Both the position numbers and the translations under genes were made by a program. The notes under the pieces were generated by a model. The model ran no database searches. It was not told where the DNA came from and saw nothing but the letters and a program-made list of their open reading frames with translations. 64,000 nucleotides of DNA from Aureispira sp. CCB-E (GTDB lineage: Bacteria > Bacteroidota > Bacteroidia > Chitinophagales > Saprospiraceae): the NCBI RefSeq assembly GCF_031326345.1, contig NZ_CP133672.1, forward strand, positions 1 to 64,000. Direction: 5' to 3'. Every line of letters begins with the position of its first letter. The first letter of the stretch is position 1. Positions 19,903 to 28,615 of this stretch are shown one piece after another.

Positions 19903-20016
19903 AGTTTGTTTTTTGCTATAAAATCTACTTAAAGATAGCTATTTAGACTTTTTAATGCAAGTTTTAAATACTATGTAGTTCGTTTTGTTTACTAAATAAT
20001 TTGCTTTTTACTTTAT

Positions 20017-20048
20017 TAAGTAGTATACTTGCAATACTAAGTAGTATA
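20017..20048. promoter_or_regulatory. Candidate XRE operator pair, copy B
   Basis: Second copy of the paired TAAGTAGTATA sequences, 21 bp apart, between the divergent XRE and primase genes. Confidence 0.45.
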
Positions 20049-20108
20049 TATTAAAAATATTTACAAAAAGTTCAACAGCGCTGATGGATTAAACGAAATC
20101 TATCAAAA

Positions 20109-22592
20109 ATGACAATAGAAGAAATCAAAAGCCGCCTAAGGATACAAGATGTCTTGGCGCATTACGGCATAGAGCCAAACAAAAACAAACACATTAACTG
20201 TCCGTTCCACGAGGACAAAACGCCGAGCATGAAAGTGTATGCAGAAACCAACACGGTGTATTGCTTTAGTGGCAACTGTGCAACACATGGGAGCAGTTTA
20301 GATGTGATTGAGTTTGTAATGCAAATGGAAGGGGGCACAAAACGCCAGGCAATTTTAAAATGTAAAGCATTGCTAGGGCATATCGAGCCGATGAAAGGAG
20401 AGCTTCGTGCAATGGATCAAGTATGGAAAAGCTTACAACAGAGTTTAGGCAGAAGTGAAAAAGCAAAAAGTTATTTGAAAAATAGAGGATTATCCACAAA
20501 GGGCGTGGGTTATCATAGTGGACAATTACACAAAGGAAAGTTAGCCAAAGAAGCAAAATCGGTGGGCTTGATCAATGAGCAGAACAAGCCATGGGCAGCG
20601 AATTGTGTGCTTTATCCACTAAAAGATGCGCTGGACAAGGTGGTCAGTTTGTATGGACGAAGTCTGACGACTGGCCACTTTTATTTGTCTGGACGTTGTG
20701 GATTATATCCTAGTTATCCGAGCAAAAAGGCAAAGCAGATTATACTGACAGAAAGCATTATAGATGCAACAAGTTTGCTAGAAATCAAGGCTTTGAAAGA
20801 CTATGAAGTTCTTGCATTGTATGGGACAAATGGGCTAACAGAGGAACACAAAAAAGCCTTGGAAAGCTGCGGAGACTTGGAGGAAATTATCTTACTGTTA
20901 GATGGCGATGCAGCAGGAGCAAAGGCAAGTAAAAAGTATCAAGTCGAGCTTCAACAATTATTACCAAAGGTAAGTACAAGAATCGTAGAGTTGCCTAATA
21001 ATACAGATATAAACGAGCTTTGGGCAAATCATTTGAGTGAAGCAATGTTTGTAGAATTATTACAAGTAGAAAAACCAAAGAGCCTTGAAAATAAGTTAAA
21101 TACAGCAAATCCAAACAACTTAATCTATCAAGGGATGCACGCTGTCTATTACGTTAAAGGCTTTAGTTCCTTGAAAAATTTGGATAGTTTAAAAGTTACT
21201 TTGGTCACCGAATTAGAGCATAAGAAATCAAGGGGAAAAGTAGAGATGTACGAAGATACAGCCGTTCAGAAGTATTGCAGAACAGCTAGCCAAAAGCTAG
21301 GGATTAACGAAGATTTACTGGACTTAGATATTAGTTTGTTGACCGATGAATTAGAAGCCTATCGAGCAAGTTTTGAAAGTGCTGAAAGTATGAGTTCTAG
21401 TATTGTAAAAAACTTTCAAATAAGTGCAGAAGCTCGAAAGCAAGCCAAAGCATTTTTAAGTCATAAAAACTTGTTCCAAAGGCTCAATACGTTGATTGGA
21501 AAAACAGGCATTGTGGGAGAAGAAAATACACGGCTACTATTGTTGATCGTAGCGAGTTCTTATAAATGCAAAGACCCCTTGCACGCTTTGATACAAGGTA
21601 GTTCGGGCACGGGTAAGACGTTGTTATTACGCAAAATAATGGATATGATACCCGAGCAAGACCGCCACATCTGGACACGAATCAGTGATAAGAGTTTGTA
21701 TCATGCAGGGACGAAGTTTAAACACTCCAGTATTGCTGTAGAAGATTGGGACGGACTGAGCGAAGAGGTTCAATATGTGGTTCGAGAAATGCAGTCGGGC
21801 AAGCGTTTAAGTTCAACGATTACGCAAAAGCAAGCGAATGGAAAGATGGAGAATGTGGAAATCTTGGCAGAAGGTCCCATATCAACTTTAATGTGTACGA
21901 CACGAGGGGCTGTTTATGAGGATAATATGAGTCGTTGTTTATTGGTTGCTGTTGATGAAAGCGAGGAGCAGACCGAGCGCATACTAGATTATCAATATCA
22001 AAAAGATCGTGGAGAGATCGACCATAAAACAGAACTAGCCGCAATTAATCAGCTTCAAAATATGGTTTATTTATTAGAACCTAAGTCAGTGGTTAATCCT
22101 TTTGCGGGTAAAATACAGCTGCCAAAGCGAGTGCATAAAATCAGGCGTTTGAATCACTTGTTCCAATGTTTTGTGAAGCAAATAACGTGGCTGCATCAGT
22201 TGCAACGGGAAGTAGATAATAATGGTCGAATTATTACCACTAAGGAAGATATACAGTTGGCTATTAATCTGTTGTTTGAAACGATTATTTTGAAAGTAGA
22301 TGAATTGGATGGGAGCTTGCGCCAGTTTTTTGAGCAGTTGAAAGAGTACATACAAGGTCAAGAAGAGCAAGAAAAACATTGCTTTGGTCGTCGAGAAATA
22401 CGGCAGGCATTAGGCGTGCGAAAAAGCCAATTGCACAACTACATTAGAAGTTTATTAGACTTAGAATATCTCAAACAAGTTGGGGGCTACTCGAACAAAG
22501 GATTTAGGTATCAAATTGTTTATTGGGATGATAACAAAGCTCTTCGCAAAGGAATACAAAATGACTTAACCGAACAATTAAAAGCTTTATAA
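20109..22592 (+). CDS. DNA primase/helicase-like replication protein, copy B
   Basis: Identical to the copy A protein (827 residues: CHC2 zinc finger, Toprim, P-loop GSSGTGKT, C-terminal winged-helix-like region). No lesion is visible, so both units appear competent for replication. Confidence 0.85.
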   Translation: MTIEEIKSRLRIQDVLAHYGIEPNKNKHINCPFHEDKTPSMKVYAETNTVYCFSGNCATHGSSLDVIEFVMQMEGGTKRQAILKCKALLGHIEPMKGELRAMDQVWKSLQQSLGRSEKAKSYLKNRGLSTKGVGYHSGQLHKGKLAKEAKSVGLINEQNKPWAANCVLYPLKDALDKVVSLYGRSLTTGHFYLSGRCGLYPSYPSKKAKQIILTESIIDATSLLEIKALKDYEVLALYGTNGLTEEHKKALESCGDLEEIILLLDGDAAGAKASKKYQVELQQLLPKVSTRIVELPNNTDINELWANHLSEAMFVELLQVEKPKSLENKLNTANPNNLIYQGMHAVYYVKGFSSLKNLDSLKVTLVTELEHKKSRGKVEMYEDTAVQKYCRTASQKLGINEDLLDLDISLLTDELEAYRASFESAESMSSSIVKNFQISAEARKQAKAFLSHKNLFQRLNTLIGKTGIVGEENTRLLLLIVASSYKCKDPLHALIQGSSGTGKTLLLRKIMDMIPEQDRHIWTRISDKSLYHAGTKFKHSSIAVEDWDGLSEEVQYVVREMQSGKRLSSTITQKQANGKMENVEILAEGPISTLMCTTRGAVYEDNMSRCLLVAVDESEEQTERILDYQYQKDRGEIDHKTELAAINQLQNMVYLLEPKSVVNPFAGKIQLPKRVHKIRRLNHLFQCFVKQITWLHQLQREVDNNGRIITTKEDIQLAINLLFETIILKVDELDGSLRQFFEQLKEYIQGQEEQEKHCFGRREIRQALGVRKSQLHNYIRSLLDLEYLKQVGGYSNKGFRYQIVYWDDNKALRKGIQNDLTEQLKAL

Positions 22593-22687
22593 TTGGACGC
22601 TAGTGGACACTAGATGGATGCTAGACATACGATAAAACCTAGAAAAGTGCCTTTGTATCCACTATCCACAAAATATGAACAAGCCCT

Positions 22688-23521
22688 ATGGAAAATACAA
22701 TCACTTATCAAAAATGGTTGGAGCTACAAAACTACAAATACCGCAGCATCCAAACGCTGATTAGCTTAAAAAATCAGTTAGAAAACTACTTAAACGAACA
22801 GTCTTTAGAACTATCTACCGAAACTCTAAAACACTTCGCTTCTTGGGCATCGAATCAAGGTTATAGCTTAGTTTATCAACGGCAATTATATTGGGGTGTT
22901 TGGGTCTATTGTCGGTATTTAAAACAAGTACAAGGACTTAAAATACAAGCTTATCTACACAAAATAAAACCAATCGATAATCGTAGAAAAGCTTTAAATC
23001 AAAGTCAACTAAAAACAATTGCTACCTGGTTAAAAAAAGAACAAAAAAACTACTGGTTAAATCAAGCACTTTGGGCTTTGTTTTATGGCTGTGGGCTGCG
23101 AAGAGCAGAGGCTTTAAACTTAGAATTAAAAGACTTAAACATCAGTCAAAAGTTGTTATCTGTAGCAACAATAAAAGGAGGTAGAAAACGTTTTTTGCCC
23201 TTGTCTAAAAAGCAATTAGAAGCTTTGGTAAATTACATTAATGAAGAACGATGTACTCCAAAAGAAAGCTATCAAAACAAGCTCTTTATTGGCAAAAGAG
23301 GTGGCAATGCAGCGCATTTACTAGCGAAACAATTACACCAATGGCAGGAAGGAACAGGACTTGGAGCGGTTTTGTGTTGGCATGTTTTACGGCATAGCAT
23401 TGCTACAGAGCTAGTTCAAAAAGGGATGAAATTAGAGGAAGTGAGTCGTTTTTTAGGACACAGTAGCATAGAATCTACGACTCGATATTTACATTATAAT
23501 CCAATTAGTTATGAGCTTTAA
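22688..23521 (+). CDS. Tyrosine recombinase 1, copy B
   Basis: Identical to the catalytically complete recombinase of copy A (277 residues, HVLRHS and TTRY motifs present). Confidence 0.9.
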   Translation: MENTITYQKWLELQNYKYRSIQTLISLKNQLENYLNEQSLELSTETLKHFASWASNQGYSLVYQRQLYWGVWVYCRYLKQVQGLKIQAYLHKIKPIDNRRKALNQSQLKTIATWLKKEQKNYWLNQALWALFYGCGLRRAEALNLELKDLNISQKLLSVATIKGGRKRFLPLSKKQLEALVNYINEERCTPKESYQNKLFIGKRGGNAAHLLAKQLHQWQEGTGLGAVLCWHVLRHSIATELVQKGMKLEEVSRFLGHSSIESTTRYLHYNPISYEL

Positions 23522-24350
23522 AAACTATCTCCAGAACTTAGAATTTAGTCCTTCGACAATCAAACGTTATTTATCCTTTGAAAAAGCCTTTAACTTATAT
23601 TTTCAATTGAAAAATAAAGCTCCTAAAGATTTAGATTACAACGATTTATTAAGCTATATAAATGACAAACAACAAAGCAAACCAAAGCGCAGTACGATGG
23701 TTCTTTTGTTGGGAAGAATCCAACAATATTACAATTATTTAGGCGTAGAAAATCCAATCCAAGACTTTCGCTTAAAAGGCTATGAGCAGCCGAATAAGCC
23801 ACCAATTTTGACAGCAGTTCAATTGAAACAAATAGCGGTAGTTTATCATCAAAATAAACGACTAGGCTTAGTAAGTAAAGTAGCCTTGAGTTTGTTAATT
23901 TATCAAGGCTTATCGACTCATGAACTGCCTTTACTTTGTGTGGAGCATCTTGATTTACAACAGGGAGAAATTACCATCCCATCAAGTCGTCTAGAAACTA
24001 GGACGATTGCTTTAGAAGCCAGTCAAGTTCTTGATTTAATGCAGCTTACAGAAGGGAAAGGTTTAGAAGTTAGTTTGTTAGATTATCAAGGCTCAAAGCA
24101 TTTACAAAACAGGCACAGCCATTGGAAAGCGCAGGTAAAAAGAGAGCTTAAAAAGCACAATTTAGCTATTTCATTTATCAATCTACAGCAGTTTAGAAAT
24201 AGCCGTATAGCCCATTGGATAAAGGACTTAGGGATATTACATGCCCAATATTTAGCAGGGCATCATCGTTTGGGAGCCACACAGGCATATCAAGCAGAGG
24301 ACCACGAGGCTTTACGAGCAACTTTTACGCAGTTGCATCCTTTCTTTTGA
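23511..24350 (+). CDS. Tyrosine recombinase 2 (degenerate), copy B
   Basis: Identical to the copy A partner (279 residues) and again lacking the box I Arg and box II His. The 11-bp overlap with the upstream recombinase gene is preserved. Confidence 0.85.
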   Translation: MSFKNYLQNLEFSPSTIKRYLSFEKAFNLYFQLKNKAPKDLDYNDLLSYINDKQQSKPKRSTMVLLLGRIQQYYNYLGVENPIQDFRLKGYEQPNKPPILTAVQLKQIAVVYHQNKRLGLVSKVALSLLIYQGLSTHELPLLCVEHLDLQQGEITIPSSRLETRTIALEASQVLDLMQLTEGKGLEVSLLDYQGSKHLQNRHSHWKAQVKRELKKHNLAISFINLQQFRNSRIAHWIKDLGILHAQYLAGHHRLGATQAYQAEDHEALRATFTQLHPFF

Positions 24351-24885
24351 TTTTAATTTTTGGCAGACGTAGCGAGGGGAAAGAGTGTTTGCCACGACTG
24401 ACAAATAATTAAAACTTGCAGCCGTCTAGGCTGTAATAAAGAACGAGGACAAAATGCCTTTACGGCTGGCGTACCGTAAGCGTATGGAGCGACTAGTGCT
24501 ATACAGGAAAGTATGTTAATACGTTGGATAGCCACATTTTTTATGCAAGCGTTAGCGCAGCTAGGCGGCTCCCCAAGCGGTACGCCTACTAGGCTAGTGG
24601 AGTGCTTGTACTATATTAATAGTATAAGGATGAGAACTAGCAGGACGAGGAATATGTAAGCCCAAAGCTGTGACAGACAGAGCGACTAGCGAAGGATATT
24701 TTAAATACTGGCGTAGCTATGGACAGCAACTTCTGACGAGACCTACCACTTTCCCTTTTTTAATTTATATAGCTATTTTTTTCAACTGATATAATATCAA
24801 TTGAAATAAAAAGCTATATCTTTAAAGCTGTACAGAGCGTACCACAAGGGTATGCAGAGGAGCTAAAAAATAGTGCGTAGAACAT
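24351..24885. repeat. Element right arm, copy B, no gene seen
   Basis: Second copy of the right inverted-repeat arm, including the AT-rich hairpin at 24767-24819 and the terminal GTGCGTAGAACATTACGAG. Confidence 0.6.
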
Positions 24886-24898
24886 TACGAGAGTAGCA
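24878..24898 (+). other. attR-like junction at displaced Rhs tip
   Basis: Element right arm TAGAACA (24878-24884), spacer TTACGAG (24885-24891), then resident right half AGTAGCA (24892-24898). Joining the resident left half at 9574 to this right half gives codons for L-Y-E-S-S-N-H-L-G-N with the frame intact. The displaced tip behind it is therefore the original 3' end of this rhs gene. Confidence 0.65.
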
Positions 24899-24903
24899 AC
24901 CAC

Positions 24904-26208
24904 TTGGGGAATGTACTCGTAACATTCAGTGATAAAAAGCTCGGGCAAGTTAATAATATCATTTCCACTTCAGCAGATTATTATGAGGCTATTGTAACCA
25001 CAGCTTCTGACTATTATCCGTTCGGTTGGCAAATGCCGAATCGTAAATTGAACTCTGAAAATTACTCCTTTGGATTTAATGGGCAACTCCAAGATGCTGA
25101 ATGGATGGGTGGGCAGTCTGTTGCTTTTGAGTTTAGAACGCAGGATCCTAGACTAGGAAGGTTCCTCAGCACTGACCCGTTGACAGCTATGACACCTTGG
25201 CAAAGCCCTTATGTTTTTGCTGATAATTCGCCTATTGCTAATATTGATTATCTTGGGTTAAAAGCAGGAGAACCTCGAGAAGAAACTGCTCCGCCTTTGG
25301 AGGCTCAACCTCCTGTAGAAATAAACCCCGTTAGTATTGCTCCTAGTGATATTATTAGTTTTGGGCAAATGGTTAATATTGTAGAAGATGCTAAAGATCC
25401 GCCTTTGAGGAGTAATCAAAGTAGTCCTAATGTCCAAGGTAATTCTTTTGGCTTTAATCAACAGTTAAATTCTGCCCAAAACTCTAAAAAGGATACATTG
25501 CCTGATGGACGCTATATTTGGGAAATGACAGAACATGAAAAATGGCTTTTCTTTGGAAATCCATTTGAAACAGAATGGGAGACTTGGCAGCGATTGCAAG
25601 AATTAGCAGAAAGCAACTTACCTGATGAACTTCATATTAGTTGGGCTGAAAGATTTTACTTAATAGGGCATCAATTTGGATGGGCATTGCCTACTTCTGG
25701 TGCTATGGTCGCCTCTAAAGCTAGTAAAATAGCCAAATCGACTAATGCAGGAAAGGTTTTTCAAGAATCAAGAGGAGCAGATGTAGTTGAAATTACTATC
25801 CATACATGGAATGCAAAACTTAGAAATAAAGTACCTATTATTGATAGTAAAGGCTATCATAGCGCTATACAAATTGGAGATGATATTTTTGACTTTAACA
25901 ATGTAATAGGGGCAAATGGATTTGCTCATATATTAAAAAATAGTGTAGACCTTAGAAATGTAGCATTCTCAAGCAGCTTTAAAGTTTCGAAAAGCACAGC
26001 AGATTTAATGTTCGCATCTGCTAGTAAAAAAGTTTTAGCTGGAAGATTTCGTGTTTCAATGTTTGGTTTTTTTACAAATAATAATTGTGCAGCTTTTTGT
26101 AAAAGTACACTAAGAGCAGGAGGTTTTAGATTCTTTCCTAGTATTAGTTCTACACCTTTAGGTATTGGTTTAAAAACAAAATATTTATCAATTTTTAGCA
26201 AAAAATAA
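24904..26208 (+). pseudogene. Displaced Rhs tip Y with permuted NlpC/P60-like toxin
   Basis: 434 residues from the TTG at 24904; the same frame is open back to the TACGAG core at 24886. The first 115 residues repeat the Rhs core (HLGNVLVTFSDKK, YYPFGWQMPNR, QDPRLGRFLSTDPL, PIANIDYLGL). The variable region ends in a domain with GYHSAIQIGDDIFDF and later NNNCAAFCKSTLRAGG. The order His then Cys, with strand-rich spacing, resembles permuted NlpC/P60 or other papain-fold hydrolases, so the toxin may be a peptidase or amidase-like enzyme (moderate confidence). It has no shell or signal of its own, but precise excision of the upstream units would fuse it in frame to the 2155-residue shell. Its immunity gene follows 4 bp later. 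Confidence 0.7.
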
Positions 26209-26212
26209 AGTT

Positions 26213-26560
26213 ATGGCTTGTACTGTCCAATTTAAAGCTGAGAGTTTAGATTTAAATTTTTTTATTGAAAGGTTAATGCTGAATACAGGTATTAAAATAG
26301 ACGTCAAACAATTTACAGAAAAAGGAGAGTATTGTTATTCGCTAAACCCTATAGGAAAATTCACATTTGGTCTAGACTCAGTTCTTATAAAGAGTAGAAA
26401 TTCAGAATATAAACTTATAAGTACTAGAGAAGGTTATCTTTTTAATGAAGCAATCAATATAATTAATGAGTTACTTTCACTAAAAATACCTTTACCTAAA
26501 GGATATAAATCTACTAAATATAAAGAGTTAAGTTTTTTTGATAAAATAAAATTTAGATAA
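26213..26560 (+). CDS. Candidate immunity protein for tip Y
   Basis: 115 residues, MACTVQFKAESLDL at the start, no signal peptide, no recognised family. It starts 4 bp after the stop codon of tip Y. The lack of a signal suggests a cytoplasmic site of action for its toxin, unlike the tip X pair. The sequence after its stop codon (ACCGAGAGAGTAGCG, then ATCTAGTATT) is nearly the same as the sequence after the tip X immunity gene, which suggests that both cassettes came from related elements. Confidence 0.55.
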   Translation: MACTVQFKAESLDLNFFIERLMLNTGIKIDVKQFTEKGEYCYSLNPIGKFTFGLDSVLIKSRNSEYKLISTREGYLFNEAINIINELLSLKIPLPKGYKSTKYKELSFFDKIKFR

Positions 26561-26655
26561 AAGGTATTTCACCGAGAGAGTAGCGATCTAGTATTACGTC
26601 CAGTAGCTTTTGTACCAGAGGCACAACTCCACAAAAAATAGCAAAAGGTTACACC
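26561..26655. repeat. Remnant of an older element end between cassettes Y and Z
   Basis: The first 40 bases match the start of the 7.65-kb element's left arm (AGGTATT-CACCGAGAGAGTAGCG, CTAGTATT, CCAGTAGC). The rest is unrelated and leads directly into the next Rhs core remnant. It looks like the scar of an earlier element whose body is lost (inference). Confidence 0.45.
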
Positions 26656-26769
26656 TTGGGGAATGTTCTAGCCACTTTCTCAGACAAAAAGATAGGGGTA
26701 GATAACGATAACAATGGTATTGCAGAGTATTATGAAGCTATAGTCACGACAGCTTTAATGGGCAATTAA
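26656..26769 (+). pseudogene. Rhs core remnant of tip Z, broken by a ~70-bp deletion
   Basis: Codons from 26656 encode LGNVLATFSDKKIGVDNDNN and then AEYYEAIVTTA, after which the sequence jumps to the FNGQ-DAEWMGG region out of frame and ends at a TAA. Alignment by eye with tip Y indicates about 70 missing bases, not a multiple of three. Tip Z can therefore not be read through from upstream. Confidence 0.7.
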
Positions 26770-26783
26770 CCGATGCTGAATGG

Positions 26784-27830
26784 ATGGGCGGGCAAAGTGT
26801 TGCCTTTGAGTTTAGAACGCAGGATCCTAGACTAGGAAGGTTCCTCAGTACTGACCCGTTGACAGCTATGACACCTTGGGAAACTCCTTATGCTTTTGCA
26901 GGGAACAGTCCGATTGCGAATATTGACTATTTGGGTTTAAATCGCGAAGATGGAAAAGGGAATGATCCTAAAAAAGGAGAACCTCTTTTAGATGAAAAAG
27001 GAAATATAATTTTAGATGAAAAAGATGAGCCTCTTTTAGCAGGAGGTGATGGCATTGCTTCTATTACACCTAAATCAACCGATGAAGCTGTTAAAAAACA
27101 GAAAAACGTTCAAGTATTTACTAGAGAAGAGTTTGAAAAAGAAGCTATGCGTCATCATTTGGACTTACCAACAGATGAGGCTGCAGAGAAATATCGCGAA
27201 TCACTTAGAAATGCGGGATATTCTAATTTAGCAGATGAGCTGTTTAAAGAAAGGATGATCCAAAGTATGCATAAAACACAATCTGAAGTTGGTTGGTTTG
27301 TTGTTACTTTTCCTACCTATTTTATGGGTATGCCTAGAGAAAGTGGAGCAGCAAACGCAGCTGAGGCTGCAACCACAATTACTTATGCTGGAGGCATGTC
27401 TGTTTCACAAACAATAGCTCTTCGATCTGGAAGGTATCTAGGGTCAAAAGGTTGGAATTTGGGGAAAGTAGGCCTAACAGATCAGCAAATGTTATCTTTA
27501 GCAAATTCTCAACCTGTGGAATTTGCATTAGTTTACACAATGGGAGCGGGAAAAAATGGAAGAGGAGGTTTTTATACACTTTATTCTGGCACTCAAACTG
27601 GTGTTTATCTTGGGGAACTTACTAAGCGAACTATTGTAATAGGACATACTCATCCTTATGGAGTTCGACTGATAGGTTCATCTGCAGATCACATTTTTAT
27701 GAAAAAGTTGTTTAGTCTTGGTTCTCCTCAAAAATTCACTAAAATTTATGGTCATGGGCAAACCACATTTCAATCTTTCTCTAGATATATTGATTTAAAG
27801 ACCAATAAACTTGTAACACCACCTCAATAA
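26784..27830 (+). pseudogene. Displaced Rhs tip Z with JAMM/MPN-like toxin domain
   Basis: 348 residues from the first ATG, beginning MGGQSVAFEFRTQDPRLGRF, i.e. inside the Rhs core. The C-terminal domain has IGHTHPYGVRLIGSSAD: H-x-H, eight residues, then S-x-x-D, the zinc-binding pattern of JAMM/MPN+ (JAB) metallopeptidases, preceded by an acidic segment (LGELTKRT) that may supply the Glu. JAB-like domains are known among polymorphic toxins. The upstream Rhs core is frame-broken, so this is a fossil or reserve tip. An immunity candidate follows 7 bp later. Confidence 0.7.
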
Positions 27831-27837
27831 TATATCA

Positions 27838-28293
27838 ATGAAATATCAGTTTAATTTAGTATTAAGGAAGGAACACTTAAAAAACATTGCAGTTATTAAA
27901 GCACTGAGTAAAAAGCTAGGTAAACCAATTAAATTTATCCAAAGTCTCTCTATTGGTGAAAAAGCACCAATAATCTTTGATTATAAGTTTAATGATTATA
28001 CAGAACTTGATGAATTTTGTACACTTTTGGAAAATAATGGAGTTACTCTTGATAATGTTTATTTATTGGAAGAAAAAGTGGGACTTAACAAGGATATATC
28101 AATGAATAACTTCAAGTATATTTTTGAAAATATTAATGATTATTATCTTGTAAGAAAAGCTAATGGTAGTTTTATATTATACGATCATAACAAGGGCTAC
28201 TATCATTTTGACAATCATAATGTATTTATTAAATTGGTTGAAAATTTAATAAATGCAGGTATTAGAGTAGAACAAAGCACTCAACTAAAATAG
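27838..28293 (+). CDS. Candidate immunity protein for tip Z
   Basis: 151 residues without signal peptide: MKYQFNLVLRKEHLKNIAVI, a central acidic helix and a C-terminal strand-rich part. No family recognised. Position directly after the JAMM-like tip is the only evidence for immunity. It remains intact although its toxin is no longer attached to a shell, as expected if immunity to neighbours' toxins is still selected. Confidence 0.5.
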   Translation: MKYQFNLVLRKEHLKNIAVIKALSKKLGKPIKFIQSLSIGEKAPIIFDYKFNDYTELDEFCTLLENNGVTLDNVYLLEEKVGLNKDISMNNFKYIFENINDYYLVRKANGSFILYDHNKGYYHFDNHNVFIKLVENLINAGIRVEQSTQLK

Positions 28294-28301
28294 TGTTCTA
28301 G

Positions 28302-28523
28302 CATTCGCTAATAGTTTCAATCACTAAAAATAAACTTATCCAAGAACTAGTTAACTCGACCATTACTCAAGCTAACTTTAATAATAAAAAAGTATTAGAA
28401 AATAGTTCTAGTAAAAATCAACAATGGAACTTCAAGTTAGATAAAGAAAGTATTGGTGAGTTTTTGAGTTCAGAGTACCATGCTATATTTGTTTTAGGAG
28501 AACACATGTTACTCTCTAATTGA
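28302..28523 (+). pseudogene. Truncated coding fragment (older cassette W)
   Basis: An open frame of 73 codons without a plausible start, entered right after a GTGTTCTAG motif (28293-28301) like those behind the other immunity genes. It reads SITKNKLIQELVNSTITQAN and ends YHAIFVLGEHMLLSN. It is probably the 3' end of an older toxin or immunity gene cut by cassette exchange. Confidence 0.4.
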
Positions 28524-28533
28524 GAGTATTTAT

Positions 28534-28569
28534 AAATACCTCTTGATAAATCTAAATCAAGAGGTATTT
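28534..28569. terminator. Hairpin terminator closing the Rhs cassette stack
   Basis: Perfect 14-bp stem AAATACCTCTTGAT / ATCAAGAGGTATTT with an 8-nt loop and T-rich flanks, 11 bp after the last cassette fragment. Confidence 0.7.
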
Positions 28570-28615
28570 TATATTTTACCTTATTTGCAATTGAATCATA
28601 AAAATGTATGTGTAA

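Larger units (their letters stand above)
17234..24885 (+). mobile_element. Rhs-tip-carrying integrative element, copy B (7652 bp)
   Basis: The same unit as copy A, offset by exactly 7652 bp, with identical gene products. Its tip is not connected to any Rhs shell: a TAG at 17219-17221 lies just upstream in the tip frame. Such tandems arise from two integrations at the same site, from rolling replication, or from an assembly artefact of a circular form. Confidence 0.7.

Noticed and set aside
9582-24885. Tandem unit explained as a composite transposon
   Set aside because: No flanking insertion sequences or target duplications; the boundaries share a 6-bp core and the unit encodes tyrosine recombinases.
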